A stretch of DNA of 5,707 nt from Phycisphaerales bacterium (GTDB taxonomy: Bacteria > Planctomycetota > Phycisphaerae > Sedimentisphaerales > Anaerobacaceae): positions 1 through 5,707 of the forward strand of contig DQCG01000432.1 in assembly GCA_003533825.1 (NCBI GenBank), given 5' to 3'. Every line of letters begins with the position of its first letter. Position 1 is the first letter of the stretch. Made by a program: the position numbers and the translations under genes. The notes beneath the pieces were generated by a model. It saw nothing but the letters and a program-made list of their open reading frames with translations, ran no database searches and had not been told where the DNA came from. This document shows positions 1 through 5,541 of the stretch, piece by piece.

Positions 1-87
1 ATAAATGAAATTCCTTAAAGTTCAATATTAATACACATCAGAAATTCCGCCCTTAGCTGCAAATACCAAGATCAACTATCAAGATCG

Positions 88-116
88 AATATATTCTACT
101 AAGTCAGCCTTTTCAA
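88..116 (-). promoter_or_regulatory. Possible sigma70-type promoter pointing off the left edge
   Basis: Read on the minus strand, TTGAAA (111-116) is followed by a 17-base spacer and TATATT (88-93), a near-consensus -35/-10 pair with ideal spacing. Transcription would start near 81 and leave the window to the left. Further along the minus strand AAGGAA (11-16) could be a ribosome binding site for a start codon just outside the window. The AT-rich setting makes chance matches likely, so this is a suggestion only. Confidence 0.35.
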
Positions 117-278
117 GTAAATATTTAGTCAAAAAAAGTTTTGATTAAACAACCACATAAAATCCGTAGCATTGCGGGAAGAAAAGGGATCAGGCTTTTG
201 TTTTAGGTGTTGACGGAAATCCGGGGCGGGGATTTAAAGAGTTCAGCAGCGATTTTGTTCGGGAAAGAAAACGACTGG

Positions 279-298
279 ATTCCCGCCTTCGCGGGAAT
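279..298. repeat. 20-bp palindrome, dRS3-like (ATTCCC...GGGAAT)
   Basis: A perfect inverted repeat with 8-bp arms, ATTCCCGC and GCGGGAAT, around the 4-base spacer CTTC. The flanks (ACTGG before, GACAG after) match a short dispersed repeat I recognise from many bacterial genomes. The ATTCCC-N8-GGGAAT layout is that of the Neisseria dRS3 element, which serves as a target for some prophage recombinases. Whether it has that role here is not shown. Confidence 0.7.
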
Positions 299-452
299 GA
301 CAGTGGGCCGAAATCGGGGGATGCCTTACTCATTTCTCCCTCTCGATGGGGGCCTTGAAATTGATTCCGTCCAAGAAAAGCCGGATCTTCGATATTGGAG
401 CGGAGCGTAAATCCGGCCGCGATGCGCGACGGATTGACTATTTTCATCGTTT

Positions 453-479
453 CTCTACGTCCTTCGTGAACTTCGTTGT
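453..479. repeat. Triple 9-bp repeat (CTTCGTGNN type)
   Basis: Three degenerate nonamers lie end to end: CTCTACGTC, CTTCGTGAA and CTTCGTTGT. The 9-bp period is a multiple of three, so any frame through it stays open, which explains part of the spurious frame on the minus strand. A second element with the same period lies at 559-585. Confidence 0.55.
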
Positions 480-524
480 TAAGACTCGTCTTTGGTCGTT
501 CGTATATGGTATTTAGATTCGATC

Positions 525-542
525 GGTGGGCCGAGGCCCACC
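525..542. repeat. Perfect palindrome GGTGGGCC-GA-GGCCCACC
   Basis: Eight-base arms GGTGGGCC (525-532) and GGCCCACC (535-542) surround a 2-base centre. Read on the minus strand it is preceded by GGTAG, giving GGTAGGGTGGGC, close to the beginning of the element at 5486-5518 (GGTAGGATGGAC). The two look like members of one family of small hairpin repeats. It has no T-tract on either side, so it is not a typical intrinsic terminator. Confidence 0.6.
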
Positions 543-558
543 CTACCTGTTTTTATTT

Positions 559-585
559 CTCTGTGATCCTGGTGCCCTCTGTGGC
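559..585. repeat. Triple 9-bp repeat (CTCTGTGNN type)
   Basis: Three nonamers in register: CTCTGTGAT, CCTGGTGCC and CTCTGTGGC. The outer two share seven identical bases and the middle one is diverged. Period and unit count equal those of the element at 453-479, which suggests a common origin or a common mode of spread. It lies about 120 bases downstream of the kinase gene's stop. Confidence 0.55.
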
Positions 586-624
586 TATATTTTTTATATG
601 ATAACGGGATAATTATCGAATTGA

Positions 625-654
625 TCCTGTCTGAGCAGTTTGTAACGGACAGGA
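625..654 (-). terminator. Weak inverted repeat downstream of the kinase gene
   Basis: TCCTGTC (625-631) and GACAGGA (648-654) are perfectly complementary 7-bp arms around a 16-base loop, 53 bases past the kinase stop codon. No T-tract follows on the minus strand, and the loop is long, so rho-independent termination is doubtful. It is the only stem found close to the 3' end of this gene; a further 10-bp palindrome, GATAATTATC, lies just beyond at 608-617. Confidence 0.2.
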
Positions 655-706
655 CTAAATCCGGCAATAAGACAAGCTCTGCCTGTGCGTTGTCGTTCAG
701 CATTTT

Positions 707-2761
707 TCAACTAACGATATCGGCCCGGAGTTTCTCGCTTTCCGCATTTTCTTCTTGTTTCGGCAATGCGAAGAAGAACGTGCTTCCCTTGCCGACTTCG
801 GATTCCACCCAGATTCTGCCGGCATTCATGCTAACGATTTTTTTCACAATAGGCAGGCCGATACCGGTGGATTCGGTTTCATCTGACGGCGAAAGCGTCT
901 TAAATATCTTGAAAATCTTTTTAAAGTATTTCCGGTCGATTCCCGGGCCGTTGTCGGAGACATTGAATTTCCAGGAATATTCATCCTTCGTACAACCGAC
1001 TTTGATCCTGCCTTCTTCCTTGTCCATATGCTTTACGGCATTGTTCAACAGGTTATGAAAGACATGTCTGAGGTGCGTTTTCTTGCACATCAGGACAGGC
1101 AGCTTATTCTCGATGGTAATGTTAATGTTTTCCGGCGGGGCAATCTCACGAATTATATCGTCCAACATCATGTTCAGATCCAACCGCTCCTTTTCTTCCC
1201 TGATCTGTCCGACGCTGGTATATTGAAGGATGCTGTCGACCAGCTTATCTACACGCCTCGCCCTTTCTGTTAGCATCTTAATCTGTTTTTGGCCGTGTGC
1301 ATCGAACTTGTCCGTATAATCTGTCGAAAACCACTCGGCCAGGGTTCCGATACCCCGCAGCGGCGTCTTCAGGTCGTGGGCTGCTATGTATGCAAATTCC
1401 TCAAGCTCCTTATTGGCACGTTTGAGCTCGCGCACAATTGATTTAAGATACGTGTTGAGCTTTTCCAGAACCTCTTGCGCTTTCTTGCGCTCTTGCTCGA
1501 CCCCAAGTGCCTCGGCGAGGATATAGAAAATTTTCAGCTCGTTGGAATTGAAAGCTTTATTTTTCCCGAAGACAACGCACAGGGAACCGACGGCCCTGCC
1601 GTTGACTTTAACGGCACAGCCAATATAGGCCTTGAGCTTATACTGAGTGACATAGGGATCGGTTTCGGCATAAGGCGTCTCATCCAGACTGTTTATTACA
1701 AGCGGTTCATCTGTATTGCTGCTTATCACATCGGAACAGATATGGCCTTCTTTGTTGTCGTGTAGTTTGAAATCCTCCGGAATATTCCACCCTCCGATTG
1801 TGCGCAAAATATTCTTTTCCTCCTTGTTATAAAGAGCGAATGTACCTTTGAAAATAAGTCCCGCAGTCTCGATGATTTTATTAATATTATGATCCGGATT
1901 CGGACCGAAGCCCAAAAAGCATTTATTAATTTTGTCCAGTGCCTCCTCTTGGGTAAGGCGCAGGTACTCTGCAGCGGTATTGATGGAAACGTAACTGAAC
2001 GCGATGACATAAGCTCCCAGGCGAACCAGGTGCGAAAACCACCACCCTGCGCCCCAGATTCCCGATCGCCCAAAGGTTAGCCCCGAGACAGCGAACATAA
2101 GGCAGTATGCGGCGAACAGCAGATGGGTATTGTCTCGGTCACGTGAGAACCGGCTGGTAAAGTACACCAACCCGGCAAAGAACAGGGCCCCTCCCGTGAT
2201 GTTCAGCGCCTGGGCGATAAATGTGAATCTCCCATTGCTCATCATGGCCGGCAGTATCTCGGGAAAGACTAATGATATTACACCAAACAAACCCGCCGCG
2301 GCAACAAAAGCCTTGGGTAGTTGCTTTGCGTTTCGGGTTTTGGTTAATCGCTCCGGCAGCCAGATCAGAGAGATGAAAACCCCGCCGATGAATTGTGCCG
2401 TACTGTGCAGACAGATAAATTCGCGACTGGGTTCGACACTGGCGTGGAACGCATCCAGAATTGCCATACTCAGCATTGAGCACCCCAGCCAGAGCTTGTA
2501 TTCATTGCCCTTTTCACTCTGCCGCATAAGGAGAAAACCGGCAATTCCAAGTGCCAGCATGCAGCCAAGTGTTTCTATGACGGCGTGAAATGCCTCGTGT
2601 TTCAACTGCCAGCTCGAAGGAAAGCTGCCGGCCAGTGAAATACCCATAAATGGGATAATTCCGCAGATTAACAGGATACCGGCAAACAGCAAATTGCTGT
2701 GCCATGAGCCGATAACACGTTTTCGTATAAGCATTTTCCGCAATTCCTCCCGAATATCCAT
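707..2761 (-). CDS. Membrane sensor histidine kinase (MASE3-like, GAF, HisKA, HATPase)
   Basis: A 684-residue sensor kinase that should autophosphorylate on His and pass phosphate to a response regulator not encoded here. Residues about 22-260 form some eight hydrophobic segments resembling the MASE3 membrane sensor, with H55, H59, E63, D103, H106, H119 and H244 in or near the membrane. Residues about 285-420 fit a GAF domain (GSLCVVFG near 392-399), followed by a charged coiled linker (about 421-456). HisKA has the H-box AAHDLKTPLRG with phosphoacceptor H462. The ATPase domain has an N-box around N570/N574, G1 DNGPG (603-607), an F-box near 613-620 and G2 GIGL (633-636), so all catalytic motifs are intact. 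It ends without a receiver domain. The span given uses the first ATG, which has no visible ribosome binding site; a second ATG at 2734 (codon 10) has a strong one and may be the true start. The kinase assignment is firm; the name of the membrane domain is less so. Confidence 0.93.
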   Translation of the reverse strand: MDIREELRKMLIRKRVIGSWHSNLLFAGILLICGIIPFMGISLAGSFPSSWQLKHEAFHAVIETLGCMLALGIAGFLLMRQSEKGNEYKLWLGCSMLSMAILDAFHASVEPSREFICLHSTAQFIGGVFISLIWLPERLTKTRNAKQLPKAFVAAAGLFGVISLVFPEILPAMMSNGRFTFIAQALNITGGALFFAGLVYFTSRFSRDRDNTHLLFAAYCLMFAVSGLTFGRSGIWGAGWWFSHLVRLGAYVIAFSYVSINTAAEYLRLTQEEALDKINKCFLGFGPNPDHNINKIIETAGLIFKGTFALYNKEEKNILRTIGGWNIPEDFKLHDNKEGHICSDVISSNTDEPLVINSLDETPYAETDPYVTQYKLKAYIGCAVKVNGRAVGSLCVVFGKNKAFNSNELKIFYILAEALGVEQERKKAQEVLEKLNTYLKSIVRELKRANKELEEFAYIAAHDLKTPLRGIGTLAEWFSTDYTDKFDAHGQKQIKMLTERARRVDKLVDSILQYTSVGQIREEKERLDLNMMLDDIIREIAPPENINITIENKLPVLMCKKTHLRHVFHNLLNNAVKHMDKEEGRIKVGCTKDEYSWKFNVSDNGPGIDRKYFKKIFKIFKTLSPSDETESTGIGLPIVKKIVSMNAGRIWVESEVGKGSTFFFALPKQEENAESEKLRADIVS
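2744..2751 (-). promoter_or_regulatory. Strong ribosome binding site inside the kinase ORF
   Basis: On the minus strand GGGAGGAA lies 9 bases ahead of the ATG at 2734-2732, which is codon 10 of the longest kinase frame. The upstream ATG at 2761 is preceded only by an A/T-rich stretch without a GGAG-like motif. This favours a 675-residue product beginning MLIRKRV, leaving a short positively charged tail before the first membrane segment. Confidence 0.55.
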
Positions 2762-2830
2762 TGTTGTAAAAATATCTTATCGACCATTATTAAAACAGAC
2801 ATAAGTGACTCAGCTCTTTCCAGTCAAAAA

Positions 2831-2846
2831 TACGTAGTAATACGTA
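2831..2846. promoter_or_regulatory. Operator-like pair of TACGTA boxes
   Basis: Two identical self-complementary hexamers TACGTA occupy 2831-2836 and 2841-2846, exactly 10 bp apart, so both face the same side of the helix. With neighbouring bases they form an 18-bp inverted repeat, ATACGTA-GTAA-TACGTAT (2830-2847). They lie about 70-85 bp before the kinase start and overlap its best candidate -10 box. This suits binding of a dimeric regulator; which one is unknown. Confidence 0.4.
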
Positions 2847-2866
2847 TATGCGCGTCGTTCTGTTAA
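2837..2866 (-). promoter_or_regulatory. Possible promoter for the kinase gene
   Basis: On the minus strand TTAACA (2861-2866, five of six to TTGACA) and TATTAC (2837-2842, four of six to TATAAT) are separated by 18 bases. Its -10 overlaps one TACGTA box and the start site would fall in the other, as expected for a repressible promoter. An alternative -35, TTGACT at 2822-2827, lacks a good -10. Confidence 0.3.
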
Positions 2867-2920
2867 ATTTATAAAAAAAATACAATGGGACTATGACCAA
2901 TAAATAGTTAGTAGATTTGT

Positions 2921-2950
2921 TTGAAATGATATTGAAATTGTTGTTATATT
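2921..2950 (+). promoter_or_regulatory. Possible promoter for the outer-membrane protein gene
   Basis: TTGAAA (2921-2926) and TATATT (2945-2950) are separated by 18 bases, pointing at the gene starting at 3048 and implying a leader of roughly 90 bases. The same two hexamers occur with a 17-base spacer in the leftward candidate at 88-116. The region is AT-rich, so the match needs caution. Confidence 0.4.
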
Positions 2951-3034
2951 CATATCGACAATCATTTATGATAATGGGCTTAAAATTGTGCAGGTATAGA
3001 TGTAATTATTAGGACGTTACGAATTTCTGAGATT

Positions 3035-3043
3035 GAGGAAGAG
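3035..3043 (+). promoter_or_regulatory. Ribosome binding site setting the start at 3048
   Basis: GAGGAAGAG precedes two overlapping ATG codons, at 3044 and 3048. The first gives only MNVGAV and stops. The second opens the 268-codon frame and sits 7 bases after the GAGGAA core, so it is the start used here. Confidence 0.6.
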
Positions 3044-3047
3044 ATGA

Positions 3048-3854
3048 ATGTCGGAGCCGTATAGAAACAAAACAAAGAATAACGAATACACGAAATCGCT
3101 AAACGCCTCGATTTGGTCCCTTTTAGCGGCCGGGCTTTTTTTCCTTATTCCTTCGGTTGCAACAGCAGACGAATTCGGCATCTCCGTAAGACAAGGTTAC
3201 GCCCCGATATCCGGATACCTCCAGACACCCGCCGGCGGCGAACCGGGCTCCTCGGATATCAGGCGTCCCACTTTCGATGAGCTCGATATCGATGACACCA
3301 CTTATTTGGATATCGATCTTTTTTACAGAAAGGGCAGGTACACGCCGTACATCGGTCTGAGGTTTATGACTTTCGATTCATCCGGCGTCCTGGAGAAGGA
3401 TTTGACCACCCGGTCACAGACGTTTGTCAAAGGTGAATCGTTCGACCATGAAACATCCTTCAATATCTATCGCTTCGGGGCGAAATATGATTTGGGATAC
3501 CTCAGCCCGAAAGCGGAATTCGCCATAATGGATTTCGATTATGAGTTCGATAGCTCGGGAGTATCGGTTGAACGTTCGTATGCGAAATTCGCCGTTCGAT
3601 TAGGCGCCGAAAGGACCTTCAGGTTCGATGCGTTGGAAGTAATACTCGAAGCATCCGGCTCTATCCCATTAGCCAATACGCCTGAAATCTACACAGTCGC
3701 TGCGGGAATCAAATACTGGTTCGCAGAAAATTTCAATGTCGGTTTGGACGTGCAGTACTTCTATCTCGACTACGAAGACAACCAGGATTTGCCAAACCAC
3801 CTGAGACTCGAAATGAAGCCGGCTGTCAGTTTCTTGCTGCAATATCGCTTTTAA
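3048..3854 (+). CDS. Predicted outer-membrane beta-barrel protein, secreted
   Basis: A 268-residue protein whose family I cannot name. Residues 1-20 are polar and basic, 21-36 hydrophobic, and VATA-DE at 37-42 gives a classic AXA signal peptidase I site after A40. The mature part of about 228 residues alternates hydrophobic and polar residues in aromatic-rich strands joined by acidic turns, for example 83-93, 99-109, 137-148, 154-165, 176-187, 214-224 and 229-241, and ends in LLQYRF. A terminal Phe after an amphipathic strand is the usual signal for insertion by the BAM complex. Size and strand count suit a small barrel of 8-10 strands, too small for a general porin. An acidic segment at 73-83 could form a periplasmic or surface loop. 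The gene stands alone and diverges from the kinase gene across 286 bp, so shared control is possible. Export and barrel fold are well supported; transport or binding function is unknown. Confidence 0.82.
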   Translation: MSEPYRNKTKNNEYTKSLNASIWSLLAAGLFFLIPSVATADEFGISVRQGYAPISGYLQTPAGGEPGSSDIRRPTFDELDIDDTTYLDIDLFYRKGRYTPYIGLRFMTFDSSGVLEKDLTTRSQTFVKGESFDHETSFNIYRFGAKYDLGYLSPKAEFAIMDFDYEFDSSGVSVERSYAKFAVRLGAERTFRFDALEVILEASGSIPLANTPEIYTVAAGIKYWFAENFNVGLDVQYFYLDYEDNQDLPNHLRLEMKPAVSFLLQYRF

Positions 3855-4185
3855 GGTGACGGCGGGAAACGAGAATTAGAGAATTATTCCAATTGTGATT
3901 ATGATTTGCGCTTTAGTTATTTCGACCGTAGGGCCACAAAGTGGCCCGAAGTGGAGAAATCTATTAAAAAGATTTCTCGACTACGCTTCGCTGCGCTCGA
4001 AATGACAAGTGGTACGCTTTCAGAGATGATGCGAATAAGCGCATTAATTATACGCAATTGGTATTAGTTAATCGGACGGCGAGAATCAAGATACGAAGTT
4101 TAATTCTGTTTACGAATTGATTAAATTGAAGAATAAAGCGGAGGGTAGGTCGGTTGTGGTCGCTTGTATCTGCGGGCTGAGCGTT
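3855..4185. other. Spacer between convergent genes
   Basis: The barrel gene and the pilM-like gene end on either side of this 331-base stretch. No credible frame crosses it. Its main content is the double repeat at 3919-4003. Neither gene has a classic terminator with a T-tract; the stems inside the repeat are the only strong hairpins available to stop transcription from either side. From 4004 to 4185 I see AT-rich sequence with no clear element. Confidence 0.6.
3919..4003. repeat. REP-like head-to-head repeat pair with nested hairpins
   Basis: Two related units face each other. The left (3919-3962) begins ATTTCGA and ends GAGAAATCT; the right (3970-4003, minus strand) begins and ends with the same words and also shares CGAAG in its middle. 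The left unit alone carries a perfect hairpin GGGCCAC-AAA-GTGGCCC (3931-3947). The inner ends pair as GAGAAATCT/AGATTTCTC (9 bp, 7-base loop) and the outer ends as ATTTCGA/TCGAAAT (7 bp). This is the architecture of paired REP-type elements. No flanking target duplication is seen. Confidence 0.65.
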
Positions 4186-5109
4186 TTATGACAGGCTAAG
4201 TCCCATAGCGGTGATCCAGTTTGCGTGCGGTGCACGGTTTTCGGGGCCGGCCTTGGCGGGGCGGGCAGCTCCGACCGCCTCGAAACAATCTCCGATCTGT
4301 GCCGACATCTGCGCCCGCTTTGCGATTTTGGTGTAGATTTCCTTGTCCACGGCGTGGCCGGATACGAAAATTATTTGATTCACCTGGAGCCTTTTGTGGA
4401 TCGATCTGAACCTTACCCGGCACATGTCCATCTGGGAATCAAGCAGATCGGCCATCCTGTCGATATCGAGGTGCTTGGCCCCCACCGGGGCCGTGTGGGC
4501 GAAGTACAGACTCGTGCTGTCGCAGATGACGATGTTTGTACAGCTCTTTCCGATATCGAGCAGCATAACCGGATTGTCGTCCTGCCCCATGTGCTTTGCC
4601 CAGAGATGGGTATAAGACTTCAAAACCGCCATCGGCCAGACGGAGATGGATGCGACCTTGAGGCGGGCCTTCTCGTATATCGCCAGGTGCCTGTAGAGCT
4701 TTGTTCTGTCGGTCGCCATCACGAGGATGTTCTCGCTGTCGGCCTTGACGTGCTCCATCAGCACATCTTCCGGGTTGATCCGGAGCTTGGGCTTCAAATT
4801 GTTGAGTATGGCATTCTGCAATTCGCCTTCGGGCGCCTTGGGCATCGGTATGGTATCGACGAACACATCGCCGGCCGGCAGCGCTGCTATAACCTTTTTG
4901 CCCTGGAACCGTCCGCTCGCGACCAATCCGGCCGTGGCCTCGATAGCCCATCTTTGCCATGGGGCGCTGCCGGGTTTCATGTCCGGCGGGTATTCGATGC
5001 TGTAGGCCGCATGTAGACGGACGGTGTCCGAGCCGTTGGCCATCTGGACCAGCGTCAGGGCATCATCCCCCATATCCACGCCAATCGGATATGTATGATT
5101 CCCGAACAT
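4186..5109 (-). CDS. PilM-like actin-fold ATPase of type IV pilus / type II secretion
   Basis: A 307-residue soluble protein of the PilM/FtsA-like actin superfamily. In pilus machines PilM sits on the cytoplasmic face of the inner membrane and binds the N-terminal tail of PilN. The phosphate-1 motif is IGVDMGDDALTLVQM (9-23); the inserted subdomain fits residues about 70-150 (KVIAALP, then IPMPKAPEGELQNAI); phosphate-2 is LLDIGKSCTNIVI (183-195), followed by VGAKHLD (209-215); the adenosine motif is IIFVSGHAVD (246-255); and the C-terminus NWITAMGLSLS matches the family's closing AxGLAL segment. It is shorter than usual PilM (about 350), and His replaces the second Gly in SGG of the adenosine motif. 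AAGGGA lies 10 bases before the ATG. No pilN or pilO follows; the gene stands alone. It is visibly richer in G/C-ending codons than the other two genes. The family call is strong; whether it serves pili or secretion is open. Confidence 0.85.
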   Translation of the reverse strand: MFGNHTYPIGVDMGDDALTLVQMANGSDTVRLHAAYSIEYPPDMKPGSAPWQRWAIEATAGLVASGRFQGKKVIAALPAGDVFVDTIPMPKAPEGELQNAILNNLKPKLRINPEDVLMEHVKADSENILVMATDRTKLYRHLAIYEKARLKVASISVWPMAVLKSYTHLWAKHMGQDDNPVMLLDIGKSCTNIVICDSTSLYFAHTAPVGAKHLDIDRMADLLDSQMDMCRVRFRSIHKRLQVNQIIFVSGHAVDKEIYTKIAKRAQMSAQIGDCFEAVGAARPAKAGPENRAPHANWITAMGLSLS

Positions 5110-5453
5110 TTCCAGTATATCCCTTATACCTCTATTAAATTGCCTGGATTCGGTGTATGCCTTGCTTTTTTATCACGCTAAAACCAATACTTTTATCGTC
5201 CTTCCGAGAGTCCGACATAAGAGAATAGTCGCCAAAATTTACACCGTCTGATACGCCCGTCCGCCAAACATCCGGAAAAACCCCGATTTCAGCGAAAAAA
5301 TACACAATAATACCTTAAGCCCTGTCAGATAATTCTGCTGCGAGCAGCCACATATAACGTCCGCCCGGCGGCGCCCGCCCGCCTGGAGGCAATTATAGGG
5401 GTACGGGGCACTCGAAGGATGATTCAACACGAAGAAATATGAAATATCTGAAT

Positions 5454-5471
5454 AAATCGTGTAAATCCGTG
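5454..5471. repeat. 9-bp direct repeat (AAATCGTGT / AAATCCGTG)
   Basis: Two adjacent nonamers, AAATCGTGT and AAATCCGTG, in a context (TGAATAAATCGTGTAAATCC) that resembles a dispersed intergenic repeat. It shares the 9-bp period and a GTG core with the elements at 453-479 and 559-585, though with two units rather than three. Confidence 0.4.
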
Positions 5472-5485
5472 CCTGAAAGAAGAAA

Positions 5486-5518
5486 GGTAGGATGGACAAC
5501 ATGTTACTTGTTGCCCAT
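5486..5518. repeat. Hairpin repeat GGTAGGATGGACAACA...TGTTGCCCAT
   Basis: Arms ATGGACAACA (5492-5501) and TGTTGCCCAT (5509-5518) pair at nine of ten positions around a 7-base loop. The single mismatch (A5496 against C5514) would be repaired by an A-to-G change, which would also give GGTAGGGTGGGC, the same opening as the element at 525-542 on the minus strand. This indicates one family with differing stem tips. Confidence 0.55.
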
Positions 5519-5541
5519 GCTGATCCTATGAATGATATAAC

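Larger units (their letters stand above)
1..706. other. Non-coding, repeat-bearing spacer at left edge
   Basis: No open frame here looks like a real protein. Positions 1-190 are AT-rich and hold only a possible leftward promoter (88-116). Positions 190-600 are a patchwork of short repeats and palindromes, listed separately. The two longest frames (190-447 and 479-703, both minus) run straight through these repeats and translate to low-information Arg/Pro/Ser-rich or His-rich text without a recognisable domain. The region lies downstream of the histidine kinase gene, so it may also carry that gene's 3' end. Confidence 0.6.

Noticed and set aside
18..41. Tiny minus-strand frame MCINIEL behind a GGGCGG motif
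   Set aside because: Seven codons downstream of a speculative promoter; no attenuator or regulated gene is visible, so chance is the better explanation.
190..447. 85-codon minus-strand frame
   Set aside because: It runs through the 279-298 palindrome and other repeat-like sequence, lacks a ribosome binding site and translates to Arg/Ser/Pro-rich text without a domain.
453..585. CRISPR-like array
   Set aside because: Units are only 9 bp and contiguous, without unique spacers.
479..703. 74-codon minus-strand frame starting 3 bases after the kinase stop
   Set aside because: Translational coupling was considered, but there is no ribosome binding site and its second half is the 559-585 nonamer repeat and the 525-542 palindrome.
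621..1058. 145-codon plus-strand frame
   Set aside because: Antisense to the conserved HATPase end of the kinase; no domain.
2130..2588. 152-codon plus-strand frame
   Set aside because: Antisense shadow of the kinase membrane region, which is the coherent reading.
3931..3978. Hairpins as intrinsic terminators for the convergent genes
   Set aside because: Stems are strong, but no T-tract follows on either strand; they fit the repeat pair better. A role in termination was left as a question only.
4225..5016. 263-codon plus-strand frame
   Set aside because: Long only because the opposite pilM-like gene is GC-rich; its translation has no recognisable motifs while the minus strand shows all PilM motifs.
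5239..5502. 87-codon minus-strand frame
   Set aside because: Begins in the 5486-5518 hairpin repeat and crosses the 5454-5471 repeat and the GC-rich patch; no domain.
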